Assembly: GCA_900548725.1 (NCBI GenBank)
Contig: URLV01000038.1
Span: 1-10,193, forward strand
Reading direction: 5' to 3'
Length of the DNA stretch: 10,193 bases
From: an uncultured Mycoplasmatota bacterium
Lineage (GTDB): Bacteria > Bacillota_I > Bacilli_A > RF39 > UBA660
Program-made: the position numbers and the translations under genes
The notes under the pieces: model-generated
Database searches by the model: none
Seen by the model: only the letters and a program-made list of their open reading frames with translations
What the model was told of the DNA's origin: nothing
Shown here: one piece after another, positions 6,157 through 10,193 of the stretch
How positions within the stretch are numbered: position 1 is the stretch's first letter
How the letters are laid out: every line of letters starts with the position of its first letter

Positions 6157-6228
6157 GCAAACATAATGGCAACACTCAACACAGTCATATTGAATGTTCC
6201 CTTTTTATTTTATGCAAAACTCTTTGAC
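6118..6228 (-). ncRNA. candidate small minus-strand transcript, about 110 nt
   Basis: A promoter with an extended -10 (6235-6263) and a strong terminator (6118-6156) bound a unit of about 110 nt on the minus strand, separated from the tRNA-Arg unit by that gene's own terminator. It may be a small RNA. It also contains a 19-codon ORF at 6188-6129 (MTVLSVAIMFASPIAQSLS) with AAAGGGA 9 nt upstream, whose stop lies inside the terminator stem; a peptide-coding mRNA is therefore possible. On the opposite strand lies a 26-codon hydrophobic ORF (6166-6246), so the transcript would be antisense to it. I recognise no known RNA family. Confidence 0.42.
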
Positions 6229-6246
6229 ATATTCATATTAGCATAA
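6166..6246 (+). CDS. possible 26-residue hydrophobic peptide
   Basis: ATG at 6166 follows AGGTGAT (6150-6156) with 9-nt spacing; the ORF ends on TAA at 6244-6246. The peptide (begins MATLNTVILNVPFLFYAK) is mostly hydrophobic with one Lys and one Asp, a size and character seen in type I toxin peptides. Its ribosome-binding site lies in the 3' arm of a hairpin, and a likely minus-strand RNA is antisense to the whole ORF. Against it: no + promoter could be found, and a 26-codon ORF in AT-rich DNA can arise by chance. I recognise no family. Confidence 0.25.
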   Translation: MATLNTVILNVPFLFYAKLFDIFILA

Positions 6247-6263
6247 ATATTATTTTTAATCAA
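6235..6263 (-). promoter_or_regulatory. minus-strand sigma-A promoter with extended -10
   Basis: Read on the minus strand: TTGATT (6263-6258), 17-bp spacer, TAATAT (6240-6235), preceded by TGC, which makes an extended -10. Start expected near 6228. It would drive the roughly 110-nt transcript ending at 6118. Confidence 0.6.
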
Positions 6264-6276
6264 GTATGAATAAAAC

Positions 6277-6299
6277 AAAAAAACTACCAAAAGGTAGTT
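6277..6299 (-). terminator. terminator of tRNA-Arg
   Basis: On the minus strand AACTACC pairs with GGTAGTT (positions 6299-6293 and 6288-6282), loop of four, followed by U to 6277. It lies about 12 nt after the tRNA CCA end. Confidence 0.85.
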
Positions 6300-6310
6300 A
6301 ATTATCAAAG

Positions 6311-6387
6311 TGGTGTCCGCGAGGCGACTCGAACGCCTGACCGATCGCTTAGAAGGCGATTGCTCTATCCAGCTGAGCTACGCAGAC
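6311..6387 (-). tRNA. tRNA-Arg(UCU), CCA encoded
   Basis: Complete cloverleaf of 77 nt on the minus strand: acceptor GTCTGCG (6387-6381) with CGCGGAC (6321-6315), D arm GCTC/GAGC, anticodon stem ATCGC/GCGAT, loop CTTCTAA with anticodon TCT at 6353-6351, and T arm AGGCG-TTCGAGT-CGCCT. Discriminator A (6314) is followed by encoded CCA (6313-6311). It reads AGA/AGG, the dominant arginine codons in the genes of this window. It has its own promoter and terminator. Confidence 0.99.
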
Positions 6388-6407
6388 ATAACTCGCTTAC
6401 AAAAAAG

Positions 6408-6436
6408 ATTATATAATAAAAATGTAGCAAATTCAA
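6408..6436 (-). promoter_or_regulatory. promoter of tRNA-Arg
   Basis: Read on the minus strand: TTGAAT (6436-6431), 17-bp spacer, perfect TATAAT (6413-6408), about 20 nt before the tRNA 5' end. The -35 box and part of the spacer lie inside the terminator hairpin of the thioredoxin operon. Confidence 0.75.
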
Positions 6437-6456
6437 GTACTTTTTGCTACATTTTT
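6418..6456 (-). terminator. terminator of the cvpA-thioredoxin operon
   Basis: AAAAATGTAGCAAA (6418-6431) pairs perfectly with TTTGCTACATTTTT (6443-6456), 14 bp with an 11-nt loop and T-tracts in both directions. It lies just past the thioredoxin stop (6464) and works for minus-strand transcripts. Confidence 0.88.
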
Positions 6457-6463
6457 AACAAAT

Positions 6464-6754
6464 TTACAAACTTTTTATAATATCTTCAATATCTTCTTTA
6501 CTTCTAAAGCCTATAAATTTAGTTTTTTCTTCTTTATCTTTATAAATAACAACAGTTGGAATACTCATAACTCCAAACTTAGTTGCTAATTCAGGAAATT
6601 TATCTGTATTAACTTTTATAATGTTTATATTCATACTCTCTAAAACACTACCAAGCATTTTACAAGGGCCACACCAGTCTGCATAAAAATCAATTAAATA
6701 AACTCCATCACCAATTAATTCATCTAAATTATTATTTTCTAAATATTTTATCAT
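6464..6754 (-). CDS. thioredoxin
   Basis: Small cytoplasmic disulfide reductase, 96 residues (usual about 105; the N-terminal helix is short). The active site WCGPC is at 27-31 in FYADWCGPCK, the conserved cis-Pro is Pro66 in MSIPTVV, and the strand VNTDKFPELATKFGV (48-62) is typical. It would reduce protein disulfides using thioredoxin reductase, not present in the window. The start ATG lies 3 nt after the stop of the upstream cvpA-like gene, and its ribosome-binding site AGGAG lies within that gene's last codons, so the two are coupled. Whether it is the housekeeping trxA or a second thioredoxin cannot be told, so I leave the symbol blank. Confidence 0.93.
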   Translation of the reverse strand: MIKYLENNNLDELIGDGVYLIDFYADWCGPCKMLGSVLESMNINIIKVNTDKFPELATKFGVMSIPTVVIYKDKEEKTKFIGFRSKEDIEDIIKSL

Positions 6755-6757
6755 AAT

Positions 6758-7465
6758 CTAACTCCTATATTTTTCTATTACTTGATTAACACCATCAATA
6801 TTTAATTTTTTATCATTAACCAACTTAGTAGCAGATTCATAACTTAATATATTATGTTTCATTAAAATATCAATAGTTTCAAGATTTGCTTTATTCTTAT
6901 TATTTTCATTATTTATAATAGTATCATATATTTCTTTACTACTATCAGTTAAACTACTAGTAACACTATTTAGTATAGGTATATTATTTAATATTATACC
7001 GCTATATTTACTCTCATTAACATATTTAGTAGTAGTATTAACATTACTAGCTATACATAATAATATAAACGAAAATAAAATACCTTCAAATATACCAATT
7101 ATAGCTCCTATAATTTTATTAGGTAAAGTAAGAACTATAGTTGCATTTAAAATTTTATTAAAGACTAATGATATTCTTTTTACAATACCAAATATTATAG
7201 CGAGTAATACTATAGTTAATCCATATGCTATTACTTCGTAAAATAGAATATTAACACCTATAATCCCTTTAAATATTCCTGCAAAGTCTAAAAAAGGTAA
7301 ATTTTCATACATTAAAGTAGATATAGGCTGTTTAACATAGAAAGCAATAATAAATACTAAGAATGTTCCAACAAAATTAACAATAGATGGTAACATACCT
7401 TGTTTAAAACCTTTAAATGCACATAATACTAATATAATAATTATTATATAATCTACTATATTCAT
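6758..7465 (-). CDS. CvpA family membrane protein
   Basis: 235 residues. Four predicted membrane helices at about 4-22, 28-44, 75-95 and 118-140, with the CvpA-type opening (a Val-Asp start, a hydrophobic run, then FKGFKQGML at 17-25) and LPNKIIGAIIGIFEGIL (114-130) before helix 4. Residues about 141-235 are a polar, Asn/Lys-rich tail of about 95 residues, predicted soluble. CvpA proteins were named for colicin V production and their biochemical role is unclear. AGGAGG lies about 9 nt before the ATG. It heads an operon with thioredoxin and diverges from RNase HIII. Confidence 0.85.
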   Translation of the reverse strand: MNIVDYIIIIILVLCAFKGFKQGMLPSIVNFVGTFLVFIIAFYVKQPISTLMYENLPFLDFAGIFKGIIGVNILFYEVIAYGLTIVLLAIIFGIVKRISLVFNKILNATIVLTLPNKIIGAIIGIFEGILFSFILLCIASNVNTTTKYVNESKYSGIILNNIPILNSVTSSLTDSSKEIYDTIINNENNKNKANLETIDILMKHNILSYESATKLVNDKKLNIDGVNQVIEKYRS

Positions 7466-7522
7466 ATATTTATCCTCCTACTAAAATTATATTATATTAA
7501 TAATGAAAAATAAAGAAATATT

Positions 7523-7531
7523 TGTTATACT
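7523..7531 (+). promoter_or_regulatory. extended -10 promoter of RNase HIII gene
   Basis: TATACT (7526-7531) preceded by TGT (7523-7525) forms an extended -10; the -35 position holds a weak ATGAAA (7503-7508) at 17 bp. The start would be near 7538, close to the AAGGAG ribosome-binding site (7540-7545) of the ATG at 7553. Confidence 0.5.
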
Positions 7532-7552
7532 ATATTAAGAAGGAGTGAATGT

Positions 7553-8506
7553 ATGGCACAAACAACAATTGTTTTTAAAATAAGTCCTAATTTAAAGAAA
7601 GAAGTAATAGAATTTTATCAAGATAGATTTATAGATAAGAAACCACCATATAGTACTTTTCAAGTAAAAGATTTTGATTGTGTAACAACTCTATATGATT
7701 CAGGTAAAATAATGTTTCAAGGTATAGGAGCTGATATCGAAGCATCTTATTGGATTGAAAGAGAACGTATCTTAAATAATAGAAATGTATCTAGTGAACT
7801 TGCTAAGGATATGAAAAAAAAAGATGATAAGAAAAAAGATTTAGTAGATGATAGATTTAAATTTATTTCTACAATAGGTTCAGATGAAGTAGGGACTGGA
7901 GATTATTTTGGTCCAATAGTAGTTACTGCAAGTTATGTAGATATTAAAGATAAATTTATGTTAGAAGAATTAGGTATAAAAGATTCTAAAAAGTTAACTG
8001 ATGATAAGATATTAAGCATTGCTCCAACATTAATAAAAAAAATACCTCATGTAACTTATATCTTAACCGCTAGTGATTACAATAAAAATGGTATAACTAA
8101 TATGAATAAAGTAAAAGCAATCTTACATAACAAAGTATTATATAGTTTAATAAATAAAGATAATTATGATTATAAAAAGATTGTTATCGATCAATTTTGT
8201 CTAGTTAATAAATATTTTGAACATATAGAAAAAGCAAAAAATAAAGTAACGGATATAACGTTTACAACACATGCTGAAGATAAATGTTTATCAGTTGCAG
8301 TTTCAAGCATAATATCTAGATATAGATTTTTAAAAGAAATGGATAAATTAAGTGACGAATTACACATTCCATTACTAAAAGGTGCTGGAGAAAACGTAGA
8401 TAAATTAGGAGTAGAAATAGTTAATAAATATGGCTTTGATAAATTGAATGACATAGCCAAATTAAATTTTAAAAATACAGAAAAAATAAAAAATATGTTA
8501 AATTAA
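7553..8506 (+). CDS. rnhC: ribonuclease HIII
   Basis: Type 2 RNase H that cleaves the RNA strand of RNA-DNA hybrids, acting on R-loops and primers. 317 residues, normal for the family. The N-terminal TBP-like hybrid-binding domain is about 1-80, followed by a Lys/Asp-rich linker (85-100). The catalytic domain starts at STIGSDEVGTGDYFGP (106-121), with Asp111 and Glu112; further acidic residues are Asp213 (IVIDQF) and Asp243 (HAEDKCLSVAVSSIISR). The N-terminal extension and DEVGTGDYFGP distinguish HIII from HII. The start ATG has AAGGAGTGA at 7-nt spacing. It is transcribed alone and divergently from cvpA. Confidence 0.97.
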   Translation: MAQTTIVFKISPNLKKEVIEFYQDRFIDKKPPYSTFQVKDFDCVTTLYDSGKIMFQGIGADIEASYWIERERILNNRNVSSELAKDMKKKDDKKKDLVDDRFKFISTIGSDEVGTGDYFGPIVVTASYVDIKDKFMLEELGIKDSKKLTDDKILSIAPTLIKKIPHVTYILTASDYNKNGITNMNKVKAILHNKVLYSLINKDNYDYKKIVIDQFCLVNKYFEHIEKAKNKVTDITFTTHAEDKCLSVAVSSIISRYRFLKEMDKLSDELHIPLLKGAGENVDKLGVEIVNKYGFDKLNDIAKLNFKNTEKIKNMLN

Positions 8507-8542
8507 AAATGAGTAGTTAAGTTAATTCTGACTACTCATTTT
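8505..8542. terminator. bidirectional terminator between convergent genes
   Basis: AAAATGAGTAGT (8506-8517) pairs perfectly with ACTACTCATTTT (8531-8542), 13-nt loop. The T-run is better for minus-strand transcripts (five) than for + (four). The stem touches the stop codons of both rnhC (8504-8506) and the XRE-like gene (8543-8541). Confidence 0.8.
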
Positions 8543-8849
8543 ACTTTATAAAATCATCTAAATCTTTTTCTAATATAACAGATAATTTAACTAATTTATC
8601 AAGTGGTATACGTTTTGTACTATCATTTTCACTTTCAAAACGTTTATAGTGATTATGATTATAATCTAAAAGTTCAGCAATATTTTCAGACGAATAAGGA
8701 TTTATTGAATAATTATTTTTATTATTTTTAAATTCATTATATTTTTCTAATCTGAATTTTTTTATATTTTTACAAATGTTTATATACAATACTTCTTTAT
8801 CAACATTTCTAACACGTTCCTGTAATACTGAAAAATCATTCCGTGTCAT
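8541..8849 (-). CDS. XRE-like helix-turn-helix regulator with an insertion
   Basis: 102 residues. The start is ATG 8849, not an earlier in-frame codon, because GAGGTGGTG lies just upstream of it. Residues about 24-100 resemble an XRE/Cro DNA-binding domain: helix 1 NICKNIKKFRLEK (24-36), then helix 2-3 SENIAELLDYNHNHYKRFES (54-73), and a final LDKLVKLSVILEKDLDDFI (83-101), as in the usual end of the fold. About 15-18 extra Asn/Lys-rich residues (38-53) separate helix 1 from helix 2. A transcriptional regulator is likely; its targets may include its own promoter or the divergent gene at 9007. The fold is called from pattern, not a strong motif. Confidence 0.7.
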   Translation of the reverse strand: MTRNDFSVLQERVRNVDKEVLYINICKNIKKFRLEKYNEFKNNKNNYSINPYSSENIAELLDYNHNHYKRFESENDSTKRIPLDKLVKLSVILEKDLDDFIK

Positions 8850-8867
8850 AAGCACCACCTCTTTAAA

Positions 8868-8880
8868 AATTATTTCACAA
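8868..8880. repeat. 13-bp repeat AATTATTTCACAA, copy 1
   Basis: This 13-mer recurs exactly at 9346-9358. Copy 1 is just upstream of the XRE-like gene on the minus strand, copy 2 about 70 bp before the second XRE gene on +. A shared regulator site is possible; AT-rich composition makes chance plausible. Confidence 0.35.
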
Positions 8881-8881
8881 C

Positions 8882-8894
8882 ATTTTAGACAAAA
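8882..8894. repeat. 13-bp direct repeat ATTTTAGACAAAA, copy 1
   Basis: Identical to 8945-8957. The copies are 63 bp apart start to start, six helical turns at 10.5 bp, so they face the same side of the DNA. They flank the divergent promoter region between the XRE-like gene and the gene at 9007, the expected place for an operator pair. Confidence 0.45.
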
Positions 8895-8938
8895 TAGCCA
8901 CACTTTCGAACATTCTTAAAAAAAATTCATTATTTATT

Positions 8939-8947
8939 TGTTATATT
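8939..8947 (+). promoter_or_regulatory. possible extended -10 promoter for the gene at 9007
   Basis: TATATT (8942-8947) preceded by TGT (8939-8941). No -35 box is seen at 17 bp. The -10 overlaps the first bases of repeat copy 2 (8945), so a protein bound there would block it. Confidence 0.35.
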
Positions 8948-8957
8948 TTAGACAAAA
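8945..8957. repeat. 13-bp direct repeat ATTTTAGACAAAA, copy 2
   Basis: Second exact copy of 8882-8894, overlapping the candidate promoter of the gene at 9007. Confidence 0.45.
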
Positions 8958-9006
8958 GGAAAAATAATATTAATAAATGGATATTTTTCTAGTAAGGAAT
9001 GATTGT

Positions 9007-9270
9007 ATGAACAACAATAAAGTATATGAAAGTTTGTATAATTTTTTTGATAATTCATTTAAGATGTTAGATAAGTTTGATAAAAGTATAATGAATTTAT
9101 ATGAAACAGAATATAATAGATTATCAAAAGAGCTATACAATCATGATTTAAATAAACCTTCAAAATTATTTAAAAACAAATATAATAAATGGAGTGAAGA
9201 AAGAAATAATATTGAAAAAGAACAACAAAATATACTAAAAAAGATAGAAGAAGAAATAAACTATTTATAA
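9007..9270 (+). CDS. small charged helical protein, unknown function
   Basis: 87 residues. I chose ATG 9007 because AAGGA (8994-8998) is 8 nt upstream; an ATG at 8977 in the same frame lacks a well-spaced site. The protein is rich in Lys, Glu, Asn and Tyr and almost wholly alpha-helical by pattern, with a coiled-coil-like C-terminal helix (about 62-86, ending KKIEEEINYL). It has no membrane segment, no Cys and no motif I recognise. It lies between two XRE-type regulators, divergent from the first, and ends in its own terminator. Confidence 0.6.
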   Translation: MNNNKVYESLYNFFDNSFKMLDKFDKSIMNLYETEYNRLSKELYNHDLNKPSKLFKNKYNKWSEERNNIEKEQQNILKKIEEEINYL

Positions 9271-9290
9271 TAATTTTTCCATAATTGCCT

Positions 9291-9337
9291 AAACTAATAA
9301 TGATTATTTAACAATATATTAACATTATTAGTTTTTT
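9291..9337 (+). terminator. terminator after the gene at 9007
   Basis: AAACTAATAATG (9291-9302) pairs perfectly with CATTATTAGTTT (9323-9334), 20-nt loop, T-tract 9332-9337. Confidence 0.8.
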
Positions 9338-9345
9338 ATTTTATT

Positions 9346-9358
9346 AATTATTTCACAA
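9346..9358. repeat. 13-bp repeat AATTATTTCACAA, copy 2
   Basis: Exact second copy of 8868-8880, about 70 bp upstream of the XRE gene at 9430. Confidence 0.35.
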
Positions 9359-9429
9359 ATTATTCAATTTAACATTTTATCGTTATAAGAATACTGAAGA
9401 AAATTTATAAAATTAAGTTGGTGATTAGT

Positions 9430-9669
9430 ATGAAAGTTAGAGATGCAATATCAAAGAAAATATTGTGTATTTTAGATGAAAGGGACATAACTGTAAATAA
9501 GTTAGCAACTATATGTTGTTTAACACAAAGTACAGTTGATAGTTTAGTTAACGGAAAAAGTAAAAATCCAAAACTCTTAACTATCGTTAGAATATGCGAT
9601 GGTATAGGTATAACTTTAAAAGAATTCTTTGATGATCCATTGTTCTTAAATCTTGAAAGAGAGGATTAA
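9430..9669 (+). CDS. XRE family transcriptional regulator, short Cro-like
   Basis: 79 residues, essentially a lone helix-turn-helix domain. The HTH is at about 22-41 (VNKLATICCLTQSTVDSLVNG), followed by the conserved SKNPKLLTIVRICDGIGITLKEFFDD (44-69). This form (tqsT, GKSKNP, iCdGlgitlkeFF) is common among small regulators of Firmicutes. It binds DNA; the target is unknown. The start is ATG 9430 with GGTGAT (9420-9425) 4 nt upstream; upstream in-frame TTG and GTG codons are part of the ribosome-binding site. It is followed by two hairpins before the next gene. Confidence 0.9.
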   Translation: MKVRDAISKKILCILDERDITVNKLATICCLTQSTVDSLVNGKSKNPKLLTIVRICDGIGITLKEFFDDPLFLNLERED

Positions 9670-9701
9670 TGTAAATGTAACGACAAATAGTTATTTTACA
9701 T
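9669..9701 (+). promoter_or_regulatory. hairpin in the leader between the XRE gene and the gene at 9755
   Basis: ATGTAAA (9669-9675) pairs with TTTACAT (9695-9701), and GTAAC (9677-9681) with GTTAT (9690-9694, one G-U), one bulged T, 8-nt loop. No T-run follows, so it is not a simple terminator. It starts in the XRE stop codon. Confidence 0.45.
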
Positions 9702-9705
9702 ATTC

Positions 9706-9753
9706 ATAAAAGTCCCTTTATTTGATATCATTAACAAGTGAAGGGATTTTTAT
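9706..9753 (+). promoter_or_regulatory. terminator-like hairpin that holds the ribosome-binding site of the next gene
   Basis: ATAAAAGTCCCTT (9706-9718) pairs with AAGGGATTTTTAT (9741-9753), 13 bp with one G-U, 22-nt loop. The 3' arm AAGGGA is the ribosome-binding site of the ATG at 9755, and five T follow it. This repeats the layout seen before spoVAC. Confidence 0.6.
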
Positions 9754-9754
9754 A

Positions 9755-10045
9755 ATGAAAAAAAGCAGTACAAAAAAAATAATAGAAACAATATTAATTC
9801 TATTATTAATTTCTTTACCAATAATAATAATTTATTATCTAATTGAAAAAGAGTATAATTACATTTATTTATTTTGTATTAATTTATTTTTATTAGGAAT
9901 GTTATTTATATTTTATGCTCTAAAATATTATGATAATGATGATAATGATTATATAGTTATTAGTAAAGATGAATATGATAATATGAAAAATACAAATAGT
10001 TTTAATAAAGAAACTATATCAAATAAAAATAATCAAATTAAATAA
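9755..10045 (+). CDS. small two-helix membrane protein, unknown function
   Basis: 96 residues. A basic N terminus (MKKSSTKK) leads into two membrane helices at about 9-30 and 36-57, then a polar acidic/Asn-rich tail (58-96) with YYDNDDND. Basic-first topology suggests both termini are inside. I recognise no family. The start is ATG 9755 with AAGGGA at 8-nt spacing. It follows the XRE gene at 9430 by 85 nt of structured leader, so its expression may depend on that leader. A regulator followed by a small membrane protein is common in accessory modules. Confidence 0.65.
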   Translation: MKKSSTKKIIETILILLLISLPIIIIYYLIEKEYNYIYLFCINLFLLGMLFIFYALKYYDNDDNDYIVISKDEYDNMKNTNSFNKETISNKNNQIK

Positions 10046-10180
10046 AAAACTTGTTGAATTAGAAGAAAAAGTATAGTAGAATGTAACTAGGATAGAAAAT
10101 AAGAAATATTAAATTTACGATTCATAAAAAAGATGAATATAAGACTGTATAACTTCTCTCCCGACCTCGAAAATTTGTTC

Positions 10181-10191
10181 GGGGGGGGGGG
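10181..10191. repeat. homopolymer of eleven G at the window end
   Basis: Eleven G in a row, then TT at the edge. It is preceded by CCTCGAA (10165-10171) and TTCG (10178-10181), so C-rich and G-rich parts can pair. It could be a GC-rich terminator cut by the window, a slippage-prone tract, or a sequencing/assembly artefact. No gene is visible in 10046-10193. Confidence 0.6.
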
Positions 10192-10193
10192 TT

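Larger units (their letters stand above)
6043..6310. other. gene-poor convergent region between spoVAE and tRNA-Arg
   Basis: No conventional gene is visible. It holds, in order, an AT-rich stretch without features I can name (6043-6117), a strong hairpin that terminates minus-strand transcription (6118-6156), two overlapping opposite-strand tiny ORFs (26 codons on +, 19 on -), a good minus-strand promoter (6235-6263) and the tRNA-Arg terminator (6277-6299). Confidence 0.6.

Noticed and set aside
8191..8460. Minus-strand open frame inside rnhC
   Set aside because: It lies opposite the conserved catalytic domain of RNase HIII and has no start signal.
8850..8903. An earlier start adding 18 residues to the XRE-like protein
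   Set aside because: The extension would be translated across the clear GAGGTGGTG ribosome-binding site that serves the ATG at 8849.
8868..9358. CRISPR array from the repeated 13-mers
   Set aside because: Only two copies of each, unequal contexts, no regular spacers and no cas genes.
9987..10076. Frameshifted C-terminal extension of the gene at 9755 (another frame reads like a Lys/Glu helix to a TAG at about 10076)
   Set aside because: The stretch is short, low complexity and Lys-rich as any A-rich sequence would be; the zero-frame ORF has a plausible polar tail and stop.

Overview
The window comes from a very AT-rich (roughly three quarters A+T by eye), endospore-forming low-GC Firmicute. 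TGA is read as stop: spoVS ends on TGA exactly where the family ends, and Trp is TGG. This is the standard bacterial code, not the Mycoplasma one. AGA-dominated arginine use, a surface protein with a CWRIVRI-type module, and sporulation genes in reduced form suggest a host-associated Bacilli lineage near the Mollicutes branch. That placement is inference.

Layout. (1) 2-1393: 3' part of a secreted or surface protein. (2) 1460-1587: a compact transcription unit with promoter, two hairpins and a terminator but no ORF, a candidate small RNA. (3) 1645-5971: a sporulation block, all on +. It holds spoIVB, spoVS, a 59-residue membrane protein overlapping spoVS, spoIIAA, sigF, spoVAC, spoVAD and spoVAEb. 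The order spoIIAA-sigF-spoVA matches the classical Bacillus spoIIA-spoVA locus, but spoIIAB, spoVAA, spoVAB, spoVAEa and spoVAF are absent. (4) 5972-6310: a gene-poor convergent stretch with several hairpins and a probable minus-strand transcript of about 110 nt. (5) 6311-7465, minus strand: tRNA-Arg(UCU), a thioredoxin and a CvpA-family membrane protein. (6) 7553-8506: RNase HIII. (7) 8541-10045: a small accessory-looking cluster with two XRE-type regulators, a charged helical protein and a small two-helix membrane protein. (8) The last 13 bases hold an 11-G homopolymer, out of character for this genome.

How it fits together. In spore formers sigma-F starts the forespore programme. It is normally held by the anti-sigma kinase SpoIIAB and released by unphosphorylated SpoIIAA. 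Here spoIIAA and sigF abut with no room for spoIIAB, and the SpoIIAA residue aligned with the phospho-acceptor Ser58 of B. subtilis is Glu. The classical partner switch therefore looks rewired or lost. Downstream, spoVAC-D-Eb encodes a minimal dipicolinate channel set. A sigma-G-like promoter sits inside the sigF terminator hairpin, placed so that its transcript would free the spoVAC ribosome-binding site that the read-through transcript would sequester. SpoIVB is the forespore signalling protease. SpoVS is a small conserved sporulation regulator.
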